Below, piece by piece: positions 42,210 to 53,700 of a stretch of DNA of 64,000 nucleotides. The number at the start of each line of letters is the position of its first letter. The first letter of the stretch is position 1. The notes beneath the pieces are model-generated. The model had not been told where the DNA came from, searched no databases, and saw only the letters and a list, made by a program, of their open reading frames with translations. The stretch lies in the NCBI RefSeq assembly GCF_000524195.1, contig NW_020170434.1, positions 216,623-280,622 of the forward strand, given 5' to 3'. The stretch is from Echinococcus granulosus. Lineage: Eukaryota > Platyhelminthes > Cestoda > Cyclophyllidea > Taeniidae. The position numbers were made by a program, and so were the translations under genes.

Positions 42210-42370
42210 CGAGGGGAGCGCCTTTTATTCGCCTTCACCAACGCCTACGCTTGAGCGAGGCTTACTTGCTCACTCATTCGTTCGCCCAACTGCGGAACGC
42301 AGGGCGCCCATTGGTTCACAGGCAGATCGCGCGTCGTTTGCAACGCCAACCGTCTGCTCTATTGGCTCAT
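42210..42370 (-). promoter_or_regulatory. Promoter-like GC-rich patch, minus-strand polarity
   Basis: Read on the minus strand, two CCAAT boxes (complements of ATTGG at 42361-42365 and 42310-42314) precede a TATA-like GAATAAAAGG (42221-42230) in a locally GC-rich block. The order fits an RNA polymerase II promoter firing leftward toward the Dicer 3' end. No coding product was recognised downstream, so this could be coincidence or part of a repeat. Confidence 0.25.
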
Positions 42371-42429
42371 TCGCCTTTGCAGTGTTGGAGGTGGGTTTTG
42401 ACGAAGGGTGCAGCAGAACCCTGTGAAAT

Positions 42430-42640
42430 TACGTGTCTTTATGAGAGTGAGGCGTCTCGGAAGAAGTTATAAGGTATCCGGGTGTAGAAAGCTTGGCTAA
42501 GGGACAATTAGCAAGTCGCTCCACCACCATCGCGGTAGACTGCATAGCCGAATGCCCGATAAACACATTCGTTGCCAACGCCACATATACGCCCCAATTT
42601 CCTTGTATTATCCAGCCACAAATATGGGGCACATTTAAAT
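42430..42640 (-). repeat. Diverged dispersed repeat sharing a block with 17.36 kb
   Basis: On the + strand ACGCCCCAATTTCC occurs at 42589-42602 and again at 17354-17367. In both places further CACCA..CGGT blocks follow at comparable but not identical distance. This suggests two old copies of one repeat family. No terminal structure is visible. Confidence 0.35.
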
Positions 42641-44123
42641 ACAGCGATTTCCAAAATTCAGTCCTCTTTATTGGCTTAACTTATTTCGCATATCAGCCTC
42701 CGGATTCCCCTTTATATTTTTAAAGTAGCAATCGATGCTTTAACAAATGACAGGACTTAAAACGAAGGTGTCAAAGCCATCTGAAGAATATATGAAATGA
42801 ATGCAGTCACGTTTGATCACCAAAATGCTTGTTTTTGTACTTCATTTTGTTTGCATCCCATTGGTGAAACATACCAGGGAATGACAAGGTTATGTTGGCC
42901 ATTCGAACGCAGAAACGGTTGGCGAAGTGGGAGCGGTAGGATGAAATGCAAATCCACTCATAGCTTTGGCCTTCTCCTGCGGCTGAACTACTAACTCGTA
43001 GGAGCTTTGAAATGGTCACTAAATATTTTGCGGAACTAAAGCAACCATGGTTCGACAACGGAAGTATCAAACAATATAAACCATTAAAATCCTGTCCTGG
43101 AGGTAATTTTCTTCAAGACTTGGAACAGCTCACGTCCATCTCACACCATCCTGATGGAGGCTCAGTTATTGATAAACTGGCAAAAAACACTTTGGTACAT
43201 TTTTGACACCATACACAAACACGCTAAATGCGTGATTGTTGACTTAAAATAGATTCATATTTTACTATTTTTAAGCAAAAAGCGAATCGTTTGAGCTCTT
43301 AATATAATCTAATTGAATCGCTGTTGCTAAGGCGCCAAAACAATTAAAGCCTAGGTGGCCTTTGTGACAGGCAGCAATAAGGGGGATTTCCTATTTGGAA
43401 GCAACTTTTAGACTCTAAGAGAAGGGGGCACATTTAATCACTCTTCCCTATTGGACCACTCCTGGCATCCATCTTATCCAACGCCACTGAAATTGGCCAG
43501 GTGCAAAGACCAATAGCGGTGACTCATACCCACCCCAATATTGAGGAGGGAGACTATCGCCACTGGGCGGAGCAACAATACTTTAAAATCTCCTCATTTT
43601 AATCGTCGTCACCATAGTAACACTCAGTGTATTGGCAAAACCTATATTCAGAGTGGGCGTCACCTGGGCGTTTTGGGCGTTGCTAGGCTTTTGGCAAGTA
43701 GCGTGCCTACTTGGCTTGAAGGAAACACTAAGATGTACCTCTAATTGCAGGTGGTGAAATAAAGTCACTCTTCAAAACAGATTTCATCCAAATTTGTCAC
43801 AAATTGTATTTTTTAAAAAGGGCATGAGGTTTCCTCTTGATAAAGGTCAACTAAAGTAGACAGTGTGAGCGTGGATGAGATGGTCGTTTGCTTGCCACAA
43901 AGGCTTTGCAATCTATGAAAGTTGTACTTCGCCTTGACAGGAGGTCTTCTCCTCCGATCATGCCTATGGTCTCTCATACCTCCTCTCTAGGTTATTTACA
44001 GCTCTCTCCTGTTAAAAGGGTCTGAAGAGCTCCACAAATGCGTAATATTGAATGGCTACAAGCAAAAGACCGCAAAAAAGCGAAAAAAACCTGCAAATTT
44101 GCTGAATATCTCGCTAATTGCAT

Positions 44124-44253
44124 CACGTGTCGCCTACCACAACCAATCAGCTGATGCACTTAAATGAGCACAGTTTAAACAGCTGACTGACTGGTTTATC
44201 GATTTTTCAATTTTTATCAGCTGTTCACTGGCGCGTGCGCAGCCAAACAGCTG
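44124..44253. promoter_or_regulatory. Cluster of CAGCTG E-boxes
   Basis: CAGCTG occurs at 44148-44153, 44180-44185, 44218-44223 and 44248-44253, and CACGTG at 44124-44129. The four copies are 30-38 bp apart, close to three or three and a half helical turns. Such homotypic E-box clusters bind bHLH factors in animals. Function here is inference from sequence alone. Confidence 0.3.
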
Positions 44254-47200
44254 ATTCTGTTGGTGTAGAGAGGAATCGAAAAAGATGGCTGTTAAAATCA
44301 TCATTTACTGTCCCAACTGATGGCATGGATGGAGCTTAACTCACCCTTTCAACATTACGACGCCACTTACGAATAATGAGACTACTGATTTACAGAGCGT
44401 GCCTCTAATTTTTGGCACTTTTTGACACAATTCTTTCACAATTACTTCCATTGCATGGCTACGACTTAAAGATGTCAAAGTCTTTATCTTAAGCCAACTT
44501 GGAGTCAAGTTAGGAATTATTTTTGAGTCGATTACAGTCTACGCAAAACCAGTAATTGGTGTTCTGTGCTATTAAGAAGACACGGACTTTAGAGAAGCAA
44601 AATTTGCAAGTAATTATTGGATTTTTCACCTTAATGTAGACAAATGACCCGTTTTTTCACCCTAGAACATTCCCTCTACTCAAACCTTAACACCGTAGGG
44701 ATCGATTTTGCTTCAGCTTAATTGTGATTGGGCGTTAGATGTTTTTAGGGCTTTGCTAGATCATGATTTGTGTCCACCCGCTACCCACCGGAAAAGGGGG
44801 AAATTGTTGGAACCTTGTCACAACGAATAGTGGCAATTGCCGCAGTGGGGAAGGGAGAATACAAAGTAAAAGAGGGTGATAAGGATCGCTGGTTTTTTTA
44901 TTAAAAAATCTCGTGCTATCTGATGCTAGTTGGAAGGACTTATGCATACCAAAGCAGCATTATTTGCAGTTCAAGTACTTAGATGAATTCTTCGCCAAAA
45001 CCCGACTAACTGTTGAAATATTCAAAGTCACAGGAGGTAGTTAATTCATTTTACTGCTAACAGAAAAAGTCCTCGACTTCTCTTAAATGTACTAATCTAC
45101 TAACTGTTGCCACGAGTGAAATCCGAACAGTTGATAGGCCTAACATAAATGTTATTTTCGAATCGGGCGAAGGATGGGACTGTAAGCATCGAGAACGGAG
45201 GGTCTTCCTGAGTGGGAGGCATTCACATTTCAGTGATTTATACCACATCTACTCCAAACACAAAAACCTTCCGTGTCTTTCAAACCGGATTGCCAAATGG
45301 ATTGACGCATGTCTGTGTCGTTCTTCTTTCGTCATAATCTGAATGTATTTGGAGGCAAAACATCACTAAAATTCAACGTGACGCAAATAGGCAGTCGCAT
45401 TACTACAAACGCTTAGCATGGAATGATTGGCAGTTGCTGTTCATGCGCTTACCTCTAGTTATTTGCATCGGCAACAACACGTCCTCCTTCGTTCTAAGCA
45501 AAAGTAAAGACTCTTCTCTCCCTCATCTTCAACTGAGTCAAACGAATTAGTCTTTTCTCCTCAACGATTTATATTGCCACACAACGCACTCTCCGCTACC
45601 ACATAGAAGACAAAAATTTTGACGAGAGAGTTGAACAACTGGAGAATCAGATTAAACAGATTCATTCGTCAAGGGGCAGACGATCTCGAGACACATAAGC
45701 CTCGCTAGAGGTGGTGGTTGAAAGATTGACAGTTCAACGTGAGAGTAAAGTAGTAAAACGAGAGACATGGAGCAGCAGCAACAACAACGGGTGCGGAGCA
45801 GCGAGTGCCGCGAAAAACCTGACCCGCCTTCTTTGACCACCTTCATTGTGATGGGGGAATGCTTTTATCGCCTTTTTGATTAAAAAACCAACGAAAGTAA
45901 CTTCACGAAATTGGTTATTTTCCGCAACGGCATAAAACAGAAAGCAGCTTCACAGCAGCTTCGAAAAAAAAACAATAAGTTGTAGGCCTTTCTATTTTTT
46001 AAAAAACTTCAAATTACTAACTGACTGGGGAGAAAAAGAAATTGGAGTAGAGGACGAATTTAATGAGGACAGGTTAATTGCCAACTTGGCATAGCTTGGC
46101 TTACCATTCCTTAGTGGGGCAAACATATCGTAGAGAAGGCGCCTTAGAAGAGCAGTCCTAAGTGTTGCCAAATTAGGGAGCCAATTGTTTGGGGTGTTAC
46201 CAGGCAACGGGTTGCACGCACCGCCTCTATAGTCGATTTGGGAGGCAGTGGAATCACCTTCGCCCCTTTTTGAGGAGTCATTCCAAGCGCCGAACAGGAG
46301 ACAGTTGGCATGCGTTTCTTGGATTTTAGGAGACTAATAAGGCTACAATATATTCCTTACTTTTTTTACCTCAGAAATAGAGTTTTGGCAGAGTTGCTTG
46401 GTCGGAAAGACTATCCTAACTCCTCAAACACGCATAAGCAATCTGTGGCCAAAGCCTCAGTACTGGATAATTTCCTTAATTTCCAATTACAATTTTACAC
46501 AAATAAACGCAGTAAATTTAAAAAAAAAACTTCTTATTAGACGAAACGTAAAAAGAGATGACAAATATCCATTAACGTTGGCGTTTCTGATGGCAAGCCA
46601 GCTAAAAACCCAAAATGTTCCCTCCAGCGTGAATATTAAAAGGCAAAAGCAGAAACAGCACATCTACACAAAAAATTGGAGAAGTGCAGAGAAAAGAAGA
46701 AGAAGGGGAAGTCATGTACGATCCCACTCGCTGTTGACTTATTTGATCACATGACTACAGACTCGGGCGCGGTTCAGTCAATTGACCTGTTGCGTCCATC
46801 CGCTCATCAATAATGGCAAGGGGGACGGAGGAGGAAGAAGAGGTGGCTTTTGTTGACAAACCGGTTATGATCAACGCCTTAAATATTTCTTTTTCAATGG
46901 AAGATATTAAAAAACATGGAAAAATAAATGACCTGAATGATTTACTCATCTCCACATCAATGCAGATTAACAACCTGAGTTGCCTGACTCATGTCAAAGC
47001 AGACAGTCGGTTGAAGTTAAGTTGTGCTTGCAGAGTTAATTAACCGACTGACTGCTGCCTGGAGCACAGATGGGCCAGCTGATTGGAACTTTTTACGCTG
47101 AAATGTGACCTACAATTTTTTGATTAACTTGTCTACTGACAGTAATATTCAAATAAATCAGTTGACGTGGTGGTGAGAGCGAAAATTGACGACCATTGAC

Positions 47201-47781
47201 TAGTGGGGGAGAAAAGCGACAGCAATTTAACCCCCTACAAGTTGAGTGCTGCTGGATCGTGCGTAAATCAAGTAAGTAACAGTAGATGACACAATCTGAC
47301 TGTCACTTAGCAATTAATATGACAGCTGACTAGACAACCTGAGCGAGAGGCAGACTCAAGCCTCAGTGATTAGGTTACCTTAGGGTAAAGCATCAGGTGA
47401 ATTTAAACCCAAATTGATAGATGACTATTTGGGTCATCAGACAGCCAAGAGATTAGGGCAAACCTCTAATGAAGGCCAAAAATGTGTCAAACCGCCTTCT
47501 TACGAGCTCAACACACTATTGGTCACCTGGTTAGCGGGTCATACGCAAACCGACCAGCTGACCAATCAGCTCAAAGCAAATGCACCACCTGACCTAGTGA
47601 ACTCAGTGTGGGAGAGGAAGTCAAGCGTATATGGTCCGAGGGCTGAAAAATCCGAATAAACCGGGAGAAAAAATTGGGACCAATGTTTCACCCTCGTGTC
47701 CCTCGGAATCAACCCATTCAAATAAAACCAATCAGGAACAAGAATGTGTATGTACTTGGTCAAAGGAGGGGAGGAGATATT

Positions 47782-50700
47782 TCAAGCCCTGAGTGAGGTG
47801 ACAGAGCCAGGGATAGTCTCGTAGATGGGTCTCTCATCCTCCCACACCCATGAGAGGATGGTGCGATTGCGCAACAGGCGGTAGAGGTTGAGCAACGCGA
47901 AGGGACTCATCGCTGCCAGACCGAGGAGTTTGTACCACTCGAAGGTCCACTCCAGTGTGCACATCTGACCCAGAGAGATTACCACGGCCGTGTAGCACAA
48001 CCCATTGGTCACCAGCGTTGGCGAGGAGAACCAGAACTAGAAAAATACGCATACTACTACTTAAAACCTGCACTACTTGCAGAAGCACGTTAACGTGACC
48101 AGTTAGGTCACCACTGTTGTCAAGATTGGTCATATACTACTAATTTAGCCAGAAAAATTGAAGTCTGGACCCCACTATTCAAAAAAATGTGAAGAGTCAA
48201 ATGGATCACGCAAACACTACTTATTTGGCTAGAGCCATAGGGATCAGCTTACGACATCAATATTAGTAGTTCATTGTAAGGGTGAAGAGAGCCAAAACCG
48301 CAAATATGGGCAACTTTGTACTTTTGTATTATTTTAAGGGCCTGAACGACTTTTAAGTGAAGTGCCAATTTATTTACGCTGGCAATGCAGCTTCGAGAGG
48401 ACGATTTTCTGTAGTTTCTTAGAGTTCGGTCCTTCTGATGTCGTAAAACACTTCCAAAGTGCAAATCCAAATCCTCCTAATCTTTACTGAAGCTGACCGG
48501 TAACCTATAAAAGGCAACTTTATCCCTTTTCTGAATGCACCTAATCCTCTAGCTAAGATTTTGCCACACAGCTGGGAGGAGGGACAACTCACAAAGAGTC
48601 TTGAATGAGAAGAATTTCCCGGTTCGGCAGCGTTAGAGGCACCCACGGCTTGGAAGAGTCCACGGATATGCTTCACGTGGACGCCCTTTGCGTACGTCTG
48701 TGAATGATGGTGTTTAAAAAAAGGAAAATAAAACAACGGTTATTAATACATTCAAAGATACGCAGTCCAATACTTTGGTAGTGTCCATGCCCTCACCACA
48801 CTCTCTACCTCCGGATTCCTCAAAGACGTCCAGGGATTGAAGATTTACGACGTTATTTAAATGGGAATTTCTTTAGAGATAACGCTGACGCTTAAGTAAA
48901 AAGTTTTTATTGCACTTTTTTATTTGAAATGATTGGTGTCAAAAAAGGTGATGATCACTCAGAGAAACAGCAGAAAGAGTGTGAAGGTGGCGGTACCTCT
49001 GCCTCCATGTTTAGGTTTTCTTAAGAGGTATGAGATTGCGTGTTGTCTTAAAAAACCCAAACTGGGAATTTCTTCTGATTGATTTCGATTAAGCTGTCCC
49101 TGCACACTTTGGGGTTGTACTGCACTGAGTAGAAAAACTCTAGCCATAATTTGTCAGAGATAACGAGATGCCGATCTTAAAGGTATGGAGTGGGCATTGA
49201 ATGGATTGTTCAGGAATAACCAATCATATTTTCTTCCATTTAAGAAACATCAGAAAAAACAAAAATTCATTCCTCAGCACAAGTCAGTCGGTGAGAAAGT
49301 CGCACAAGGGACAATAAGTTCTTATAACTGAACATGAGAGGTAAAGAAAAAATAGGTACACTTTAAGACCTAAAACGAGTAACGCGCATTAGTGAACCCT
49401 ACAATTTTAAGTTGTTTTCAAGAAAAGAGGGCTCTCTTGAATATAACGCATCTAATTCTGGAGTGTTTATCTCCAAAATTAATTAAAATATCATAAACCT
49501 ATGAGATAACACATACTACTTAAGTAGGTCGTTTCAGTAGTAGTAACATGAAGATTAACAACCATGCATAGTCACCTGGAAATCTATAATGCCAGACGTC
49601 GAGGTAAGTTTAAGGATACTACTTAAGGAGGAAAATCAAAAAGTGGCCGTAGGAAACACACAAGTCCGATTATGATCAATAAAAAATCAGCACAAAATTA
49701 TGGACGACAGGAGTACTACTGAAGTAAGGATTCAGTAGTTTCGAGTGAGAAATAGATCCGAGGAGCGAAAAATATATCTAGAGCTACAATCAAGCTTTCC
49801 AGTTGAGAACTCACAAGCTAGAGATTTGAGTGACTGAATGGGGAAAACGCATACCTGTAGCTGCGACCAGGCCTGCCAATTGAGGTAGCCGGAGTGAGCG
49901 GTGGGTGAGAGCTCCTGCCAACTGCCCAGATGGAGAGCACAGCGATGGAGAAGATCAAGGTAGGCTGGGGGAAGGAGGTACTGCCAGTGCAGCAAAAAGA
50001 AGGTCAGGCCACTCAACAGAGCGTGACCCATGCACCACACCAGATCCACGCTCAGTCCACGAGGCTACACACAACCCGGAAAAAGAAAAGTATAAATGAG
50101 TAGCACTTAAGTAGTATGTCATGAATATTCATGCCCCAACCAAACGTTTTGGTTATCAAACCACAAAAAAGATTCTTTTCGAATTCAATGTGGAGAAAAA
50201 GCAGTAACCAAGTGAACTAAAAATGTTAAAATACCAACAATTCACCTTTCCACCTGGGCATGAAACCGGAAACCACCCGTTTTGAAAAATCAAACAACTT
50301 ATTTCCTCAAAACGTTAATGGAAGTTACTTGGTAAGGTAAGGATTAAGTCGGACAGGGGAGGAGGGGGAGGCGAGAGAGGGGGATAGACTTGATGTGTAA
50401 AACTTTCCAGCCACTACTCGGGAAACGCCTTTTCAAGGAGACCGCTTTGGGAGTTATCTTAATTGAAGCAATTTAGGCCTTTTCGCCTTCTTGTGAGTGA
50501 CACACCCAAAGACTTGCCCTCACAGCCCCCCCTCCTCCTCCATTTCTTATTAATGGAGTTTAACGCTTTCAAACTGCAAACAACACATCTGGTCATTTGT
50601 GAACCGATAGCCTTCAGTGAAGGTTAAGGCCTGGTATATGCGTACGTGAGTTGGGATGCCGTCCAACTTCCAATCCGAGCAACTAGGAGACAGACTTAAA

Positions 50701-53700
50701 TACGGACGTCCATATTTGGCATGACTGCCGACTGACTGCCAAAAAGGGAGGGTGATTCCACTCCCGCATATTTATGGTAGCTTGAGTTGGCTCTGGCCTT
50801 ATACTGCCCATTAATGTCCATCTAATGGTCAATCAGAAGAAGTGAACAAGAACGCGAGTCTCGAGACATGCTGGACGGTTTGAGAATCAACCACAAAAAA
50901 GGGAACTTCTGGAAGATCAAAGCAGGAACGTTTCATGGAGGTCGTAGACATTCCCAGTACTCCACACAACCCTTTAATCCATGCCTGTAGCCTACTCTTC
51001 CTTTGCACCAATGATGAAACACTTTGACTGGATGTTTGTAGATCCTATTACGGACTCAGGGAGGATTCAAGGAGCTACAGTTTAAAGAGACCGTAGAAGT
51101 GAGTATCGACGCACCTAACGGCATAGAAAACTGTTTAAATTAGACAAAACTATTTCGCACTAATTTTTTTTGCTTCTTTCCCAAAAGGGTGCATTTACCA
51201 GAGTGTAAATTCAATATAAAAAGATAGTTTTTGATAAACATGATAGTGGATGAAAAGCAGTAGCTACTAAGTTAATTCTGCTAGGATAAAACGATTTACC
51301 CACTGTTTTGCCCCCTTTCTTCAAAAAACGAACCACGCCCAGTAGCATTTCCGGGATGAGGTGAGCTACTTTTTCTGTTCACCATAAATAACGATTTATA
51401 ATGTTTCAGATGTATTAAATCCAGTCGAGGGCTTAATCACGGCTAATTTCCGCTTGGAGCTGTGGGGATATAAGCAACCACTTTTCTACCTAGGCGGGTG
51501 TAGATGGCTGCAAGCCAGTACATTTGTGAAGAGGCTGAGTGGGAGATCACATTTTAAAGCTAAATTCGCAGGAGAAACAAATCTCATGCAAATCTGCTGT
51601 TGATGTGAAAAACCTGCCGCCTCCTGCTTTATTTAATACAGATGGGATTTCTCTATGATTATAAACGAGCTTGAACTGCCTACTGAATTAGGCAAATAAG
51701 TAGGTGTCTAAGAAGTGGAGAAAAATTTGTAAAACAATATTAGGTTACCAGAAAAGTTCGTGGGGATTTCATGCTGAGCTCACCGCAATGGCTTGTTATG
51801 GTTGATAGGCATGGAGTACAAAACATAGTCTATCAGTATGATGTTCCTCCTGGTGCACTGCCCCAACTACCCTCCTCCTTTCCAACCGGTTAAACCAACA
51901 TGATGGATACGACTTCACCATGTCTCCTTTATAAACCTACACTTAATTCCAAAGTCTCCGATGCTTTCTATTAAATGTGTAGCATAGCATTTGGAGAGCT
52001 TGCTATCCAAGTTCAGAACTTCCCTTTCTTGGTCAAAAAAGTACGTCTTACTACTAGTTGAAATGATTGGCGAATAGTGCGTGTAGAACAACTTTCCGCC
52101 GTGAAGCAGTTTGTTGACACCTACATCGGTTAAAGAGTCAGTGTTGTGGACGAGAAGTTAAGCAAATGGGTTCTATCCATAATCAGGTCTTTCATGTCTA
52201 TCATCCAAACACACCGATTTGAGATTTTCTGAGAACGAACTGGCCGAGTGACTGTCTTATGATGAAAGACAGTTTAGGTGCTTTTATTGCTGTTAAGTGG
52301 ACAAATACAACATTGTTTATCTCCCAACGACTTCAGACGTCTGAGAAACAACGACCTGCATTGTGTGGCGGACTGTAGACGAAATCATTCACTGTGAACT
52401 GCTTTCTGGAGGCCAAAGAATTAGGACTGAGATGCAACTTTTTAACACTACGCAACTCCAAGTTGTGCAAGGAAAACTGCTCCCTCAGGGACAGCCAGGA
52501 AACTCACGCAAAATCTCATACCGGAGCCAAACCTATCGGTCAAATTTGAACTTTCAACTGGGAGAGAGAGAGAGGAGGGTGATACTGTATCATCCCATCC
52601 TTCTTATTCTTTTGATACCTCTTCAAGTAATGGTCGTCACCTCCCCTTGGTAGCATTAAGAAAGCCCATGGTCACACACCAAACCGCTGCAAATTAAAAG
52701 TGGGATAGAAGTGTAGGTAACAAAGAGTGAAATTGGAAGCAATTCTACGTCTCATGATGAAAGCATGGCGAATCCAATGAAAGAAGTATTTTTAAAAGCT
52801 CCCATTTTCAAAAAAAAAACCGCACATAAGTATTTGACTAACGTCCACGATTAACACCTGCTATACCTAAGTAGACAGTTGATAATAGACAAATATTTGC
52901 AACAGTAGAATAAACAGGGATAAATGACCAGTTTGGAGGAATGATATACTTAGATGCTCCCAGGAAGGTGGCACTGAAATACGCGAATAAATGATAACTT
53001 TAGCACTAATGTCAGAAATAAAGGCTTCTGGATGATGCTGGATTTTAAAGTCACCAAAGTCCGCCCCAATTAAGTGGAAAAGCGGTGTTCAAACAACCCA
53101 AGTTAACAATTGACCTAAGTCTCCTGACTGCCGGAGCATAAGTGGGGGCAGGTCTGGATAAGCCCTCAAATACATACTGCCGATGTAAAAGAGTAGTGAG
53201 TTTATAGCCTATGGGGAAATCAAATGCAGGAGAGAAATGTAAATCATTGAAATCAACAAACTCGGTCATATCTGACATAAACGATTAGGCAGCGAACTCC
53301 ACAAACCATCATTCCACCAATCTGACCAACTATTCACGAGTGAAATATGCGAGCAGTCGTTGTAGCATCTCAATGAAGTAAAAGACTTCTTCACTCTGCT
53401 ATCGAATAAAGAAGTAAGTAGTAACTACCTTAATAAAATGCACTCCAGTGACGCGTACAACTGAGTGGATACTTCAAGAATCAGGTAAAAATTAAAAGCG
53501 GGAGAGAAATCGAAGAACGTAAACGTAGCAAAAATCTCTGAATTTCAAAAACGAGGAGGCAGTGCCCACTAGGGTGAAAACATCAGAAAAACGGGAATGA
53601 TCTACCACTTTTAAATATAAAAGACAACTAGAAATGAGAGCAAAAAAAATGATCTTCTAAGCCACACGGCTGGAAGCAAGAAATAGGCGCTACTCACCCT

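Larger units (their letters stand above)
41107..47781. other. 6.7 kb interval between convergent Dicer and TMEM39 genes
   Basis: There is no securely recognised gene. Contents from left to right are the Dicer poly(A) signals, a GC-rich promoter-like patch (42130-42430), a diverged dispersed repeat (about 42430-42640), a CAGCTG cluster (44124-44253), and two open stretches of uncertain status on the + strand (45064-45340 and about 45535-45698). The rest is AT-rich and featureless to me. Confidence 0.45.

Noticed and set aside
44756..44888. Open stretch reading EKGEIVGTLSQRIVAIAAV on the + strand
   Set aside because: It has no start codon and no AG acceptor between the preceding stop and the coding-looking text.
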